This document shows, piece by piece, positions 48,326-60,100 of a stretch of DNA of 64,000 bases. The stretch lies in NCBI GenBank assembly GCA_002633005.1, contig NMRA01000369.1:275881-339880 (forward strand). The letters run 5' to 3'. This stretch comes from Phoronis australis (taxonomy: Eukaryota > Phoronida > Phoronidae). Both the position numbers and the translations under genes were made by a program. The notes under the pieces were generated by a model. It made no database searches and had not been told where the DNA came from. It saw only the letters and a list, made by a program, of their open reading frames with translations. Each line of letters begins with the position of its first letter. Positions within the stretch are counted from its first letter, which is position 1.

Positions 48326-48515
48326 CTTTGGATTTTATTCTTTGTTCTGCGGCTCTGCAAGCAGCGTCAATTTTTTTCACCACAGTTAACTGTTCCATAG
48401 CTTTCCTGAACACAGAAAACGCTTGGTCACTCTTGCAACAGAGGATTTCCAAAAGTTTTTCTATTTCTCCATTTTGCTCCAATTCAACTCGCTCGTCTTC
48501 CTCAATAACGTATTC
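48326..48515 (-). CDS. CARD-encoding exon of NB-ARC paralogue 1
   Basis: The exon has an acceptor after TTTTGTTCTAG and ends before GTTTGC, a weak donor. It starts on a codon boundary and leaves one base over, exactly as the CARD exon of paralogue 2. It encodes EYVIEEDERVELEQNGEI, then KLLEILCCKSDQAFSVF. The LL-IL...(G/S)-QAF--F pattern is typical of the C-terminal helices of a caspase recruitment domain. CARDs recruit caspases or other CARD proteins. The link to 44003-39565 rests on phase, strand and the parallel with the second gene. Confidence 0.7.
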
Positions 48516-50071
48516 CTAGAACAAAAAAGCATAAAAAGAGCTGTTTCAGATTCATAATGCGCATGCCCACAGGCAGAAAAAACTCGGCGTGCGACAGCAC
48601 GAGACAACTACGGTAGCTGAGAAAGGACATGATTCGTTTTTTAATTATCTTGTGATCGAGCTCCCAACTTGGTTGTCTCGAGATAATTAAAAAAGAAACG
48701 CGCGATTTATTTCCCAGCCATCGTAGACAACATAGCATGAGTGAAGAGGCATTGATTATAGGTACTTTGCTTCTTTGTATTCAGGCAAAAACGCCTGCTT
48801 GCATGGCGAAATATCTGTAAAATTCGCCCAAACTACCGAATTTTCTGCAGATAATAAGCCCATGGGCGTTTTTTGGAAGATGAAAATTTTCAGGCGATTT
48901 TGATGCACCAAATAAACGCCCGGGCATTTATTCGTAAAGGGGGGGGGGCGTGTAAACGGAAAGTCATAGTTTTGGCTACACAAATCCCAGCATGGACTGA
49001 ATACAGGTAGGCCTAATTAAAAGGTTTCCTGACTTTGACATTTTTACTTAAAAACTGTGTTTTTAAATCTTATGTTAATAAATGTAGAGTTCGCCAACAC
49101 TTTGTTCGTTTTTATAAATGATAAATGCTCCACAAAACTGACTTTGTGACTGAAAGGACAATTGTGCTGAAAATCCCATTGTGATGAAAGAAGATTTTCA
49201 GAATAAACGTCCCACTGTCTGTCGCTTCCCAAATTACTTTCATTTGATAAGATCAATATTTTAATGTACGGTGCCGTATTATACCATATTTCTTGATAGC
49301 GTAATTTGCCGCTTCCTATCATCCCGACGTTTGCAATTCAGCTAATATAGATCCTACTAGTAAGTTCAAATTATCTCTTTTATGCATCTCTCTATTGACG
49401 CGCTTTCTCAGTGACGTCTATCTCGTGACTCACTCATTATTAGATGCTTCTGTGTCTTAATATTTTTTGGCTCAAACTTTTCCGTGTTGCCCGAATCTGC
49501 GAGAAAATAGCCCCCCCCCCCTTTCCACCTAATACGCTTATGATTGAACAAGCAAATGTGAGAATCTGAAAACGCAAGCGCATGATAGCCACACGAAAGT
49601 ATTAAGTGTCAAATAGCAGTTTTCTCGCGCAGTTTCAGCATGAACTATTTGCGCAGACTCCCAACAGCATTGCAACATAAATGTCCGTTGTACACGCAAC
49701 GTACGACCGTGTATGCAAACATAAAGCACATGCACTGTCGTATATAGGACGCCTGTATAGCCCCTGAAAACGATATGCCGACGGCGTAAACAGAGGAGGC
49801 TTTCCTTAGTTCCCTAAGTCCGCCAATTCAGTATGATTCCATGCGAAATTGTTCGACAATGAGCATATTTACACGCAGTTTTGTGTCTCCAAACAATCGT
49901 GAGCCGTCACAATCATTTGCAGGCAAATTGGGCAGACTTTCCTTTCATAGTCTGTTTCATTAGTTCTTCATTTTTAAAAATACGTAATTAAAATTTCCCA
50001 AAATTACTAGCAGTATTTCACGTCTAAAGCTGTGAAGACAAAATTTCATTTCCAAGCCCTGTCCCATTTAC

Positions 50072-50234
50072 CCAGTTTATCATCTTCACGCATGGTCTCG
50101 TCCCCAGCGCCACTGGACTGCGCAATTACGTCACCAGTGCTGGTAGCCCGTTCATTGGTGCTTTGCAAATTGTTCATTATCTGGTCTGCATCGGTTGTTT
50201 GTTCACCAACAGATTTTACGATGAAGTCCTGCAC
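50072..50234 (-). CDS. candidate exon, unknown product
   Basis: A 163-base open block is bounded by an acceptor after ACAATCAG and a GTAAAT donor. It starts on a codon boundary and leaves one base over. It reads VQDFIVKSVGEQTTDADQ and ends DETMREDDKL, polar and rich in Asp, Glu, Ser and Thr. Its outgoing phase would fit the giant NB-ARC exon of paralogue 1, so it could be an alternative N-terminal exon. No domain is recognised. It could equally be a chance frame. Confidence 0.25.
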
Positions 50235-50514
50235 CTGATTGTCGTATGGTGTTGCATTTGGTGTCCCAGGTATCTCTACTGTTCGTGGTCGATATTCAAG
50301 TACAGCTGTATAATGTTGCTAGCCAACCACAGATCATTGGAGGAGCGGGTTACTTACGGGTTGACAATCATTTGCCACAACCGGTGATACGTAATGTATC
50401 ATACGGTTAGCTATACAATATGTTCTAGAGTGTTTTACTCCATCATCTTAGGTCATGCATCCAGCTTATTAGTGGGTTATCTGCAAAGGAATGATGTCTG
50501 AATAAGTGGTGAAC

Positions 50515-50804
50515 AGCCTGAGGAGAGAGGGGGAAGCTGGAGGGAGGGACAAGAAGCGAGGGAGAAGGAGGTAGGGAAAGGCGTGTCCGAAGGAAGGTGG
50601 CTGGAAGAGAGGGAGGGAGTGAGGAAGGGTGGGAGGGAGGGATCCTAGGANNNNNNNNNNNNNNNNNNNNNNNNNNNNNNNNNNNNNNNNNNNNNNNNNN
50701 NNNNNNNNNNNNNNNNNNNNNNNNNNNNNNNNNNNNNNNNNNNNNNNNNNNNNNNNNNNNNNNNNNNNNNNNNNNNNNNNNNNNNNNNNNNNNNNNNNNN
50801 NNNN
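50515..50804. repeat. purine-rich low-complexity tract and assembly gap
   Basis: A G/A-rich tract (many GGGAGGGA and GAAGG units) runs to 50650 and is followed by 154 undetermined bases (50651-50804). Confidence 0.97.
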
Positions 50805-51922
50805 ACTGGGCAATTGGTTTTGAAGTCCGATCAACTGTTGACCCTCTTTGAATAAACTATTACCAAAACGTTCCTCCAAGATCAATAATACAATGAAGAA
50901 AGTATCACTCCACACACTCGTTTCAACTTACCAATTTTAAAAGGCTCTTTCTACAGATTATCTTGATTTGGTAATTTGGCTGTCTGGAGAAAAAATTCAT
51001 GGATTTTGTTAGAACAGACAAAAGTTGAAAAGACATCTGGTCACGGTGGCGTAACTTTTGAATTTTCATTAAGGTTTTTTGAGTATAATAAAACATCAAT
51101 TGGGTGTACAAATAATGTCCCCATAATTAGCTACTTGTTGCATAAGAGTCAAATCCAAATACTAAGAAGCATTAGATTTTTTGTCCTTGGATGATCGGAG
51201 ACCAACGCTTTCAAATACGATACATGTATTAGTGATCAGATTCATCCATACCAAAAACCTTTGTCAAAATGGCTTTTGGCCTCAGTATTTGTCACATTGA
51301 ATGGTACGAGGAGAAATAATACTTTAGTCAAGAAAGCGTGCAGCACTTTAAGTAGTATAGTCTAAACTTTTCAGAAGTTAGTTGATGGATGCACGGGTGT
51401 CAATATTCTGATGCTGTGTATTGGCAACGCTGAAGATAAAGCCATAGGATGTTCGCTTGTACGTAACGAACGCAGTTTTTTTTTCAAATTTATTTGTTAC
51501 ATCTAGTCGAAGGAGAAAGTTTTCCCGGCAACCAGCATTCTCGAATGTTGACAACTATGCAACGGGTGTTCCAAATAACATTGTGTCTTTTTAACATAAC
51601 TATAGTAAAATGTGTTTCAGTGTATTTTATTTACCGTAACACACGGTATATATACATATATCAGTATCAATAATTTTTACTTATTGAAGAAATGCGATCC
51701 TGTACGTGCAAAATCCAAAACTGCAACCAATGTAATGAGCTATCCAAAGTATAATTCAAAACTACATAACAGGTGTTAGCCCATTTTATCTATCAGAAAA
51801 TGTAACCCTTATCTGCAAATTTTGAATAGTTAGTAGGAATAATTAGATTATCACATTTTTAACCTTCATTGTATCTTGAATTTTTAACAAACGTCCAATT
51901 TATATATAAAGATGTAAAATTG

Positions 51923-52904
51923 TATCATTTTAGATGAATGCCTGACTGAATTGCTCACAACCAACTCTCATCCTCTGTACCTGGACTTGAGAGAGCATAG
52001 TGATGAGCACACTGCACAGAGGCTGAAAACTGTTCAATCATGGGTTATCGGAGCTAGGGAGCTTGCCGAAGAGGTATGCCCAGTGGAGAACATCAACAGC
52101 ACAAAGTGGTCCAAAGCCACAAACTATGTCATCAACACCATGGAGATTGGAGGCCGTCATTGGCGGAAAAGAGCTGACTGTATCAACCAAGCAACTGTAT
52201 CGGAATGGCTTGAAGAACAATCTCCCACAATCATTGTTGGAACGGACGGCTCACTAAGAGATGACACTACGGCTTGGGCAGCAGTTGCTTGGACTCGCGA
52301 GGGTCAACGCCTCTTCGAATGGTCAACAGTACGGGTTGAAAAATCCTCGTCTTTTAGAGCTGAATGTGAAGCATATGAAGACGCCCTAGCCTGGCTCTCA
52401 CAGAACACAACACCTGCATACAGATCATTTCTACTTACAGACTCCCTCAGCCTCATTAGCAGGTTAAAAACTGATCATGTGAAAGATTCCTGGACCCCTC
52501 TGTTCAGCTCTATTAATGGTCTATTCACCAGTGTTTATATACCAGGACACTGTGGCATCTCATTCAACGCCAAGGCAGATGAGCTTGCAGGCATTGCAGA
52601 ACAGATTGCCGACCTGCTCCTCACACCAGCAGATGTAATCTCCAGAGTGCGTGAATCGCTTACAGATGCCGAGATTGTACAACAGCAGGAGAAATGGGCA
52701 ACAAAGCGCCTCATAGAGCGAGGGTGGCAATACGGAGATGCAGCAAAAACTCGTATTAGGGGAAAGATCGAAGACTCTGTAACCAGCACGAACTTGGTTG
52801 CATCTCCAAATTTACATTGCATGCGATACCGGAAGGAGGAGGGCCAGAGACTATCCCGGTGCCTACCCTCTGACGTCACCACAGAAACAGAAACAGAATT
52901 GTGA
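51923..52904 (+). CDS. RNase H domain protein, non-LTR retrotransposon-derived
   Basis: A single open frame of about 325 codons is preceded by an acceptor-like ATCATTTTAG at 51922; the first in-frame ATG is further in. The RNase H fold is shown by IIVGTDGS (Asp near residue 98), SFRAECEAYEDALAWL (Glu near 138), FLLTDSLSLI (Asp near 164) and VYIPGHCG...NAKADELAG (Asp near 209), so all four acidic catalytic positions are present. RNase H removes RNA from RNA/DNA hybrids. The surrounding style (GARELAEEV before it, a GHCG-type end) is that of domains at the C-terminus of I/R1-like non-LTR retrotransposons. No reverse transcriptase was seen in the 1.7 kb upstream. Alternatives are a truncated LINE or a domesticated gene. 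Confidence 0.7.
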
Positions 52905-55900
52905 GACATTCATGTTATAAAATCCTTGCCTTCATCCGGTTACAATGTTTTGAATCATTGAAACTATTTCCCAATTGGTTTAGTTGGTAATATATATCGT
53001 ATACTGCTGATTCATTTCCTTTTGTATGATACTGTAATACCCTAACTTAATCGACATGACAAGTTGATTGATTTTCTAATTAATTAATTAACCAGCCAAT
53101 TATTACATAAAGTGTTTCAATATTACACTCTCCGTTATTTTTCGCATTTTTGGTAACACTCTTGGTTTTTAGAGCGACAAAATTAACCTGCCGTGTATGC
53201 AAAATAATTAATATTTATGAAGTAAATTTCTACCTGATTCTTCACCTGGTGTAGTAATACACCACCAGGAGCTCATGACGGTCTGTCTAATGACGTGACT
53301 TGTGCAACTCGGTTGAAAAGTGGCGCCATCGGGCGCAATAAAGTTGTCTCTCTGGATTGTTGTCTTGGATAATACGCACTGAATTCAGAATCTAATACTA
53401 CTACAATGTAAAGCAGCCAATCAAAAGAGCAATTTTAATGATACGAGCTTTAGCATATTGCGAAAATGCGGATCCGGAGATCGCTGTGGATTTATGTATT
53501 TGGTTACACTGAAATGTGGTTAGCCGTTCAGACCAATCACTGATGGCGCGATGTCCTTCACTGTAGCAGATGAAATCACGCCGCCACCCCCAAAAATCGA
53601 ATCAAGAAAGGACAGACATTGCACCATAGGTCCAAAAAAAAATGGCTCACACACCTACGGGTCAATTGACTCATCAGTCGCGTTCTTCTAAAGTGATACT
53701 TGCTGACTTGAAGCAGAACGAAGTGAGAATGGTTTGATCTTATAGCCAGACAAAATGACAGGACATGCGTGCACAAGTAAATAGCGACTGGAAGTAAGTT
53801 TGTAACTACTGAGATACAGTTGCACTGTTTTTCTCCACCAGAGGTACAAAAACGCTCGTTATGCTACTTGTGATTGAAAGTTATTGCAAAATATAACTCA
53901 ACGAAGATCGCTACAAATCTCCAAAAATGTCCATGATGGCTGATTGCTCTCGAGAGCGCCTACAATGTGTCGAGGTATTGGTTGTGTGGATCGTCCTATC
54001 GTAAAACAACAAAGTTTAGAAAATAAGAAAGTTAACCGGCTTTGCGTGAAAAACAATTTTTGTATAAAATAGAGGTCTCAGCAATTAGTTGTAGTATGGT
54101 ACAGTGAATGCACCACGGCAGGTGAACACACCATGCAACGGTAGCAAGTGCACAATGTAGGCCTACCTAAAGGCTCAGTCTTGGGCCTTTGTTACATGTT
54201 TGTATAGTTAATCCGCCACTGCTTCCATCATCTTTATTTTCTGAACACCCATCAATTCGTTGAAGCTCGTTGAAATCGAAACAAGAAATAGGCTTTTGTA
54301 CAAACTTTTACCAGTAGGAAATGCCTACAGTACCAACTCGTAAAATGGTCTAACTCGTTACGGATTTCACCACAAGAGCTATGCTTACATAACGCATGTA
54401 ACCGCTGCCACTATATGTGAACGAATTCTTCCAAGTCTCTTGGTCTAAACTTACACCGTGTCCTTGTAAACGTCGTACTGGACAAGAGTTCCGCCTGTAC
54501 ACTGTGTGTAAAAAACCCATACAACTTGCCACAATGAAGTCTATACATTACTACATTACCTTAACAATCCATCCATATGCTGAGAACAATGTAATTGCCC
54601 GTGCACTCTTTTTTGTTACTCGCGCTTTAATAATGTTCCAGTATTCCAATTGTTGGCCTACTTGTTGTGCTGTAGAGCTGTGCCAGGTTACTGCGGCGTC
54701 CAAGCCAATGGACGTTTTGCCAGGTCCACCCACTTTCGCCGCTCCTTCTCCCCCACCAGTTACCAATACCCAGTCGTCACAAAGTTGTAATCCACCCCCC
54801 CCCCCCACCTATGTTTCCCCTCAACTTTCTCGCTTCATATACGGGCTCCCATTTAATTGACTCGGAAACAGTTGTTCACGGTAGCTTACCGGCGGATGAA
54901 GGAATTAACTGACGCTTAGTTCAATGCGCCGCTGTAGTTGTTCTAATTAGCACGTCCGTTTATAACCGTTAACTTTGCAGATGTCATTGGAGAATTAGTG
55001 TAGACTAATTGAGAGAGTTGGCCGTTTGGAGTTGATCGCCACTTCAGACAGTCCCAGTATTTTGTAATTCGCGGAAACACAACAGCCTGAGTAACGTTTT
55101 AGTGTATGTAAGAAAAAAACGAGGTGAAAAAGCCAAGCGCATACCAGGTATAGCTCATTGACAGAACCTAATACTGACTTGTTGATTCCCATTGTGACGT
55201 CATCTAGGTGTCTCAATAGTCAGATGAAAACAACAACATGATACAGAGATGTATAATATAAAAATAAATAATCTCAAGGCACAATGTGGCACGTACATAG
55301 CAGAATGCTGAAATGTGTAATGGACAAACGTTCTCGCTTCAAAATAGCTATCTTCATACAAAAAGCACCATTTGACTTTGCCAACGTGAGTTACCCCGGC
55401 AGCGGAGTTGACAAAACAGTTTAATCAAAAAGCACTGTAAAGAACACGCTTCTCTAACAATAACTTACAAAATAACACCAAAAATAAAAAATTCAGTACC
55501 CTGGAAGATCGTATGAGTATAACAAATTGGCACAGTCAGTGGCTGCACTTGTGTTACTTCGACGGTTTCGCCGGGTCAATCGGCTAAGACACCCTGAAGA
55601 CGACTTTCGGATTACAGACCAATCAAATGTCTTAGCCGGTTTAACTGGAGGAACAAGCGAAGTCCATCAAGTGCAGTCAATATACGTGTAAGTTAAGTCA
55701 CAACCGAACATTGTACCGTATGGCCACACTAGGCCCGTACAGCAAAGGAATGTAAGATGACAACGATAAAACAAAATTAAAACAAGCCATAGGGGCTACA
55801 TGCACATCGTTCTTCCTATCACGTGAATACTGATGTAAAACTTTTATGACATTCAGTTCAACATACGCTACGCTTAATCACACAAGTATACGATGACGAC

Positions 55901-57128
55901 ACGTCAACGCCATGGCAGCTTCGTCTTGTTTCCTAACCTATCAAAACTCGTCCGTAACCTTTTTGCATCTTTCGAAACAAAACCGGAACGCCAGATGTGC
56001 GTTGGGAAAATCATAAACACAAAGTGGCCGAAAATAGCATACTTAGATGCACCCCACTCATTTTGACTCCTGTACTGCCTCACTGTTTAAAGACTCTAAG
56101 AAATGAAAAAGAAGGGTCCAGACTTATTTCAGTTGCCATCACACAACTTTTTCTTTTTGAAAATATGGTCAAGCAAAAAATATCGCCGCTTCAATTTCCC
56201 AAATAACAGACCAGAACCAATTATGCTATTTTTAGCCTACTAGTATTGTAATTTAAGTATAAATAAAAATTCCCCTCCCGCGACCGAAAGGTTATTGCGG
56301 GTAGGCCTACATTTTATTTGCAATCTGACAGCGAAACCCTGAGAACAGACTGAAATAATTTTCAAAAAAGCACGCACCAAGTCCAGTCGAAACGTTTGAT
56401 CATTCAAACACTGCATCACGGTACTGTATTGTATGTCCGGGTACGGTAAGAGGAAACAAAAATATCTGGATATCTCACACGAAAACAACCGTGAACATTT
56501 TAACTCTTGGCACAAAGTAGTATTCTATCAACCTCAATTAGCAACGACAAGGCGTACGACCTTCAATAAAACGGGACCCTATTTTGGTCCGGATGCATTC
56601 GGCCGGAGCAACTAATTTCAACATCAGCCGAGCAGTATACAATTGCAGGTGGACTGTTTTGAGATAGGTAAAAAGAGTATCCTTAACCTACATTACTTCC
56701 TGACTAATTCCCTGTCTGAACTGTAGATGTGTTGGTTTAGTTTAACTGAGGCCAAAACAAAGTAAAATTGGTTCTGCTCTTTACTCCGACTCACTTTTAG
56801 ACCTGCGCTCATCGAACTAAAGACAAAAACGTCCACCCGCACAACTCAAGGTCAAGGTTTCGTGTTTTTTTTTTTTGCTTTTTTTAAAAAGCTACACAAA
56901 TACAAGTAAACAAGGGTAATTAAGGTTTGAAATGTCAAGCGATGAGCAAAAAATTTAAAAACACCTGCCGCATAATTTTTGTTCGCCAGATGTGAATTTT
57001 CTTTTTTCGGGGAAGTGAGTAACCATCGCACCACCGACTCGATTTACAGAAAACAGTTATGCTTTTTGGCCTTACAGAGCGTTTAAGAATCGACATCACT
57101 TGCAGTTACTTGAGGCTAGTGATCAGAT
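52905..57128. other. intergenic, no gene supported
   Basis: AT-rich DNA between the RNase H frame and the second NB-ARC gene. It has a C-homopolymer at about 54793-54806 and a 12-bp inverted repeat (CGGCTAAGACA / TGTCTTAGCCG) at about 55582-55640. The frame at 54417-54860 owes its proline run to low complexity. Nothing else is supported. Confidence 0.4.
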
Positions 57129-60100
57129 TTAATTTGTTAACTGTAAGGCGCACAACTGGCCGTTGGTAAGACCTACCATAAGCTGTTTGGGCTTAAATTC
57201 ACAGATAGACAATACCGAATGATCAAAGGCGAATGAAGCTATACGCCTGGGTTGATGAGTGTTACTTATGTCCCATATCTGTAAGATTTTATCGTAGGAA
57301 CCAATAGCCACAAAGCCACAACTCATGGTGCAAGCCGAAAGAATAGCTCGTTTTAACCCACCATCAAGAGTGCACAGAGATTCGCCGGTAGAGACGTCCC
57401 ACAAATCTGCATTACAGTGAGTGGCGTATGTGAGAATGATTTTTGAGTTGACTATGTGAGAAACAGGCCCGAATTCTCTTTGCATGTTGTACGCAATGCA
57501 TTTGGATTCCCCAGTCTCAATGCTTATTTCAGCATAATACTCACGTCCAAATGCACACATAATTGTACCAGCGTCGGTAAAGAACATGCTTTTTAAGTGA
57601 AAGAGGTCATTGGTACACAGAGTTTTGATAATTTTGCCACTTTCCACATCACGTATCTCAATAACGTTCTCGAAACCACCCACTGCGTACACTGCAGAAC
57701 TGCGATACGAACCAAGAGCAAGACAAAGCGCCCCATACTTCAGCCAACGAATGGCATCAACCCTCTCAAGGTTACCAGTGACTAAATTCCAGAAGCACAC
57801 AGATCTGTCCATGGAACAAGTCAACAATCTTTCGCCGCCACACAAATACAGAACACTTGTGACTTTACCAGTCTGTTCTTTCAATGAGAATATACGACTG
57901 GTTCCCTTGATATCCCAGACTTCGACTTCAGCTTCAGCTGAGGAAACCGCGACAAGACATTTGTCATTTATTTCGCACAAGTCTATGCTCTCAACGGAAC
58001 CGTTCAGTGTTAAGAGCTTTTTATGTGGAGATGAACTCAAGAGGTCAGAGGAAACTGTCCAAGCCCACACGACACCGTCAGCACAACCAGCTACAAAATA
58101 TCTCCCCGACGGAGACACTTTGATGGCCTTTACCATACTGCCAGTACAAAACGACAACTCAACAGACTTTGAAGGTTGTACCCTTCCATTTATGCACGCG
58201 ACGTAGCCATGAAGAGAGCCTGTCCATATGATGGAATCCGTACTTCCTGCATAGACCGCTGTAACTACATCGCCAGGCGTCCTATGGGGAGAATACAGGC
58301 GTCCTTCAATGTCTTGGGCAACGTAAAGTAACCTAATTTTATTAAAATCAGTAAGGTTAGAGACAAATCCACCAACTTCTTTTGCCGGTGAGCAACAATA
58401 CGGAACCTTTGATGTCATAACCTGAGTGGTCGACATTACGCAAGTGAGATTATTTTCGTGACTGCTTTTTACTTCCAAATCCCAAGAAACTACTGCGCCG
58501 TCAAAAGCAGCCATGAGTTTTGAGCACTCTACTTTCAAATGCCTCACATTAGAATGCTGATGACAGTCAAGCTTAAAGAGAACAGAGAACTGTTCCATAT
58601 CGTGGGCAACAATGAAATTGCCATATGAACCACTGAACATGAACTGCCCGTCATTGTAGGTGCACAGAGCCGTAATACCAAACCTATGGGAATCTTTGAA
58701 TACATGCACTGGTTCCTTGTTTAATGATGTCAGATCCCAGACACAAATATTACGGTCTTCACTGCCTGACAGAGCAACTAGCTCATATTTCGGATTGCTG
58801 GACACAACAACTACATTAACCTTATCACTGTGTCGAGCTAGCGTTTCCAATAATTCCATGCTAGGCCACTCCCAGACTTTTACAGTTTTATCTCTACTTG
58901 CTGAAATGATACGATTGCCCTGAGGTGAAGTAGCCACGGCGGTAACGTCCAAATCATGCATCATTTTCTCGTTATCGGCAGGCCTAATGCCATCACGTGG
59001 GTTGGACTTCCATAAAATAGCCATTTGTCCCTGACCACCAGTAACAGCAAGCTTATTGTCATCACTTACACACAAAGCCCTAACAGCTTGACCATGGCCA
59101 CGGAATGCTCGTTCCAGAGTGCCCTCCTTCAAATTCCAAAGACGAGCAGTTTTATCATGACCTCCAGACAAAATAAACTGACAATCAGCAGTTATGAAAC
59201 ATTTCAGCAAGTCCAACACATGACCTGTGCAAGTAGCGCACAAATCGCCAGAAAAATTCCACACCTTCACAAAGCAGTCTTGTCGTCCTCCAGTTACAAT
59301 TGTTTGATTGTCGGAAGACACACACACAGTGTTTACGCCGCCTTTGTGACCCTCCCAAGATTGTTGAGGTTGTCTGATGTCGAGTTCATAGTCCCACATC
59401 TTTATTAGTCCATCCGTCTCCCCACCAACAGAAACAATGATGCACTTTCCATCTCTGTCAGCAGCCGCCACTTCCCGCACACCATGAATATGAGCTGGAC
59501 TAATGGTAGCTACACATGGATTACTGCAAGGAGGAGAACGCAAACTCCATACACGAATTGACTGATCAACACTCCCAGAAACAATAATGCCCCTTTTAGG
59601 ATTGGTTGACACAGTTAACACTCCACTGCTGTGTCCACAGAAGCGCCTGAAATAAAAGGTTGAGCTGCCCTTAAGCGGCCACAAACAAAGTGTAGAATCC
59701 AGTGAGCCAGTGACAATGTATCCGACTTGTTCTTCAACAACCATGCAGGTTACTGTTCCAGTGTGCCTCTCGTCACCTGTTCCCATAATTTTTACATGGC
59801 CAGTTTTCAACTCAAAACGTCTAAGCTGGTGGTCACCAGAACCAGTGTACAAATATTTATTGTCTTTGGAAAAAGAAGCGCATGTCACAGCAGAAAAATG
59901 GCGAAAACTCTGTATACGATAGCCTCCAGGTGAGGTGAAATAGTGCTCATCAGATAATAACATTGGTGGCTTGTTGTCAATGTATTTTCTGATGCCTTCC
60001 AAAAAACGTGTAACTTCCACTGACTTGTGCAAACCAAGTCGACCCATCAATTGGGAACACATTTGATCCTTGAAAGTGGATAATATGTGCCTAGACAGAA

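Larger units (their letters stand above)
39565..48515 (-). pseudogene. CARD-NB-ARC-WD40 receptor, paralogue 1, interrupted by one in-frame TAA
   Basis: Apaf-1-like architecture. The CARD exon 48515-48326 joins a giant exon 44003-39565 across a 4.3-kb intron in phase 1. The giant exon encodes an NB-ARC nucleotide switch with P-loop GFGGMGKTT, Walker B-like LLVLDDVW, KILVTSRS, GLPLA and the winged-helix HD motif in YSLHDLLIDF, then WD repeats (for example GKRFVSGSEDETIRVWD, YILSGSKDKTARLWN). After 1137 codons a TAA (40590-40588) interrupts the frame inside about the 14th repeat. A further 340 sense codons then continue in the same frame to a stop at 39567-39565. Paralogue 2 has a lysine codon at the equivalent place in KAIKVSPS. 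Family members assemble oligomeric signalling platforms on ligand binding; the ligand is unknown. It may be a pseudogene, a naturally truncated protein with about 13 WD repeats, or a base error. The exon for the first CARD helices was not found. Confidence 0.8.
48516..51922. other. upstream flank of NB-ARC paralogue 1; gap
   Basis: The exon with the first half of the CARD should lie here or further right, but I could not identify it. A splice-bounded minus-strand frame at 50234-50072 is described separately. A purine-rich tract and assembly gap occur at 50515-50804. A palindrome with arms AATTATCTCGAGACAACCAA and TTGGGAGCTCGATCACAAGATAATT-like sequence lies near 48640-48700. Nothing else is supported. 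Confidence 0.35.

Noticed and set aside
54417-54860. 147-codon plus-strand frame with a proline run
   Set aside because: The proline run stems from a C-homopolymer, and the opposite strand gives a glycine run; no start or splice context.
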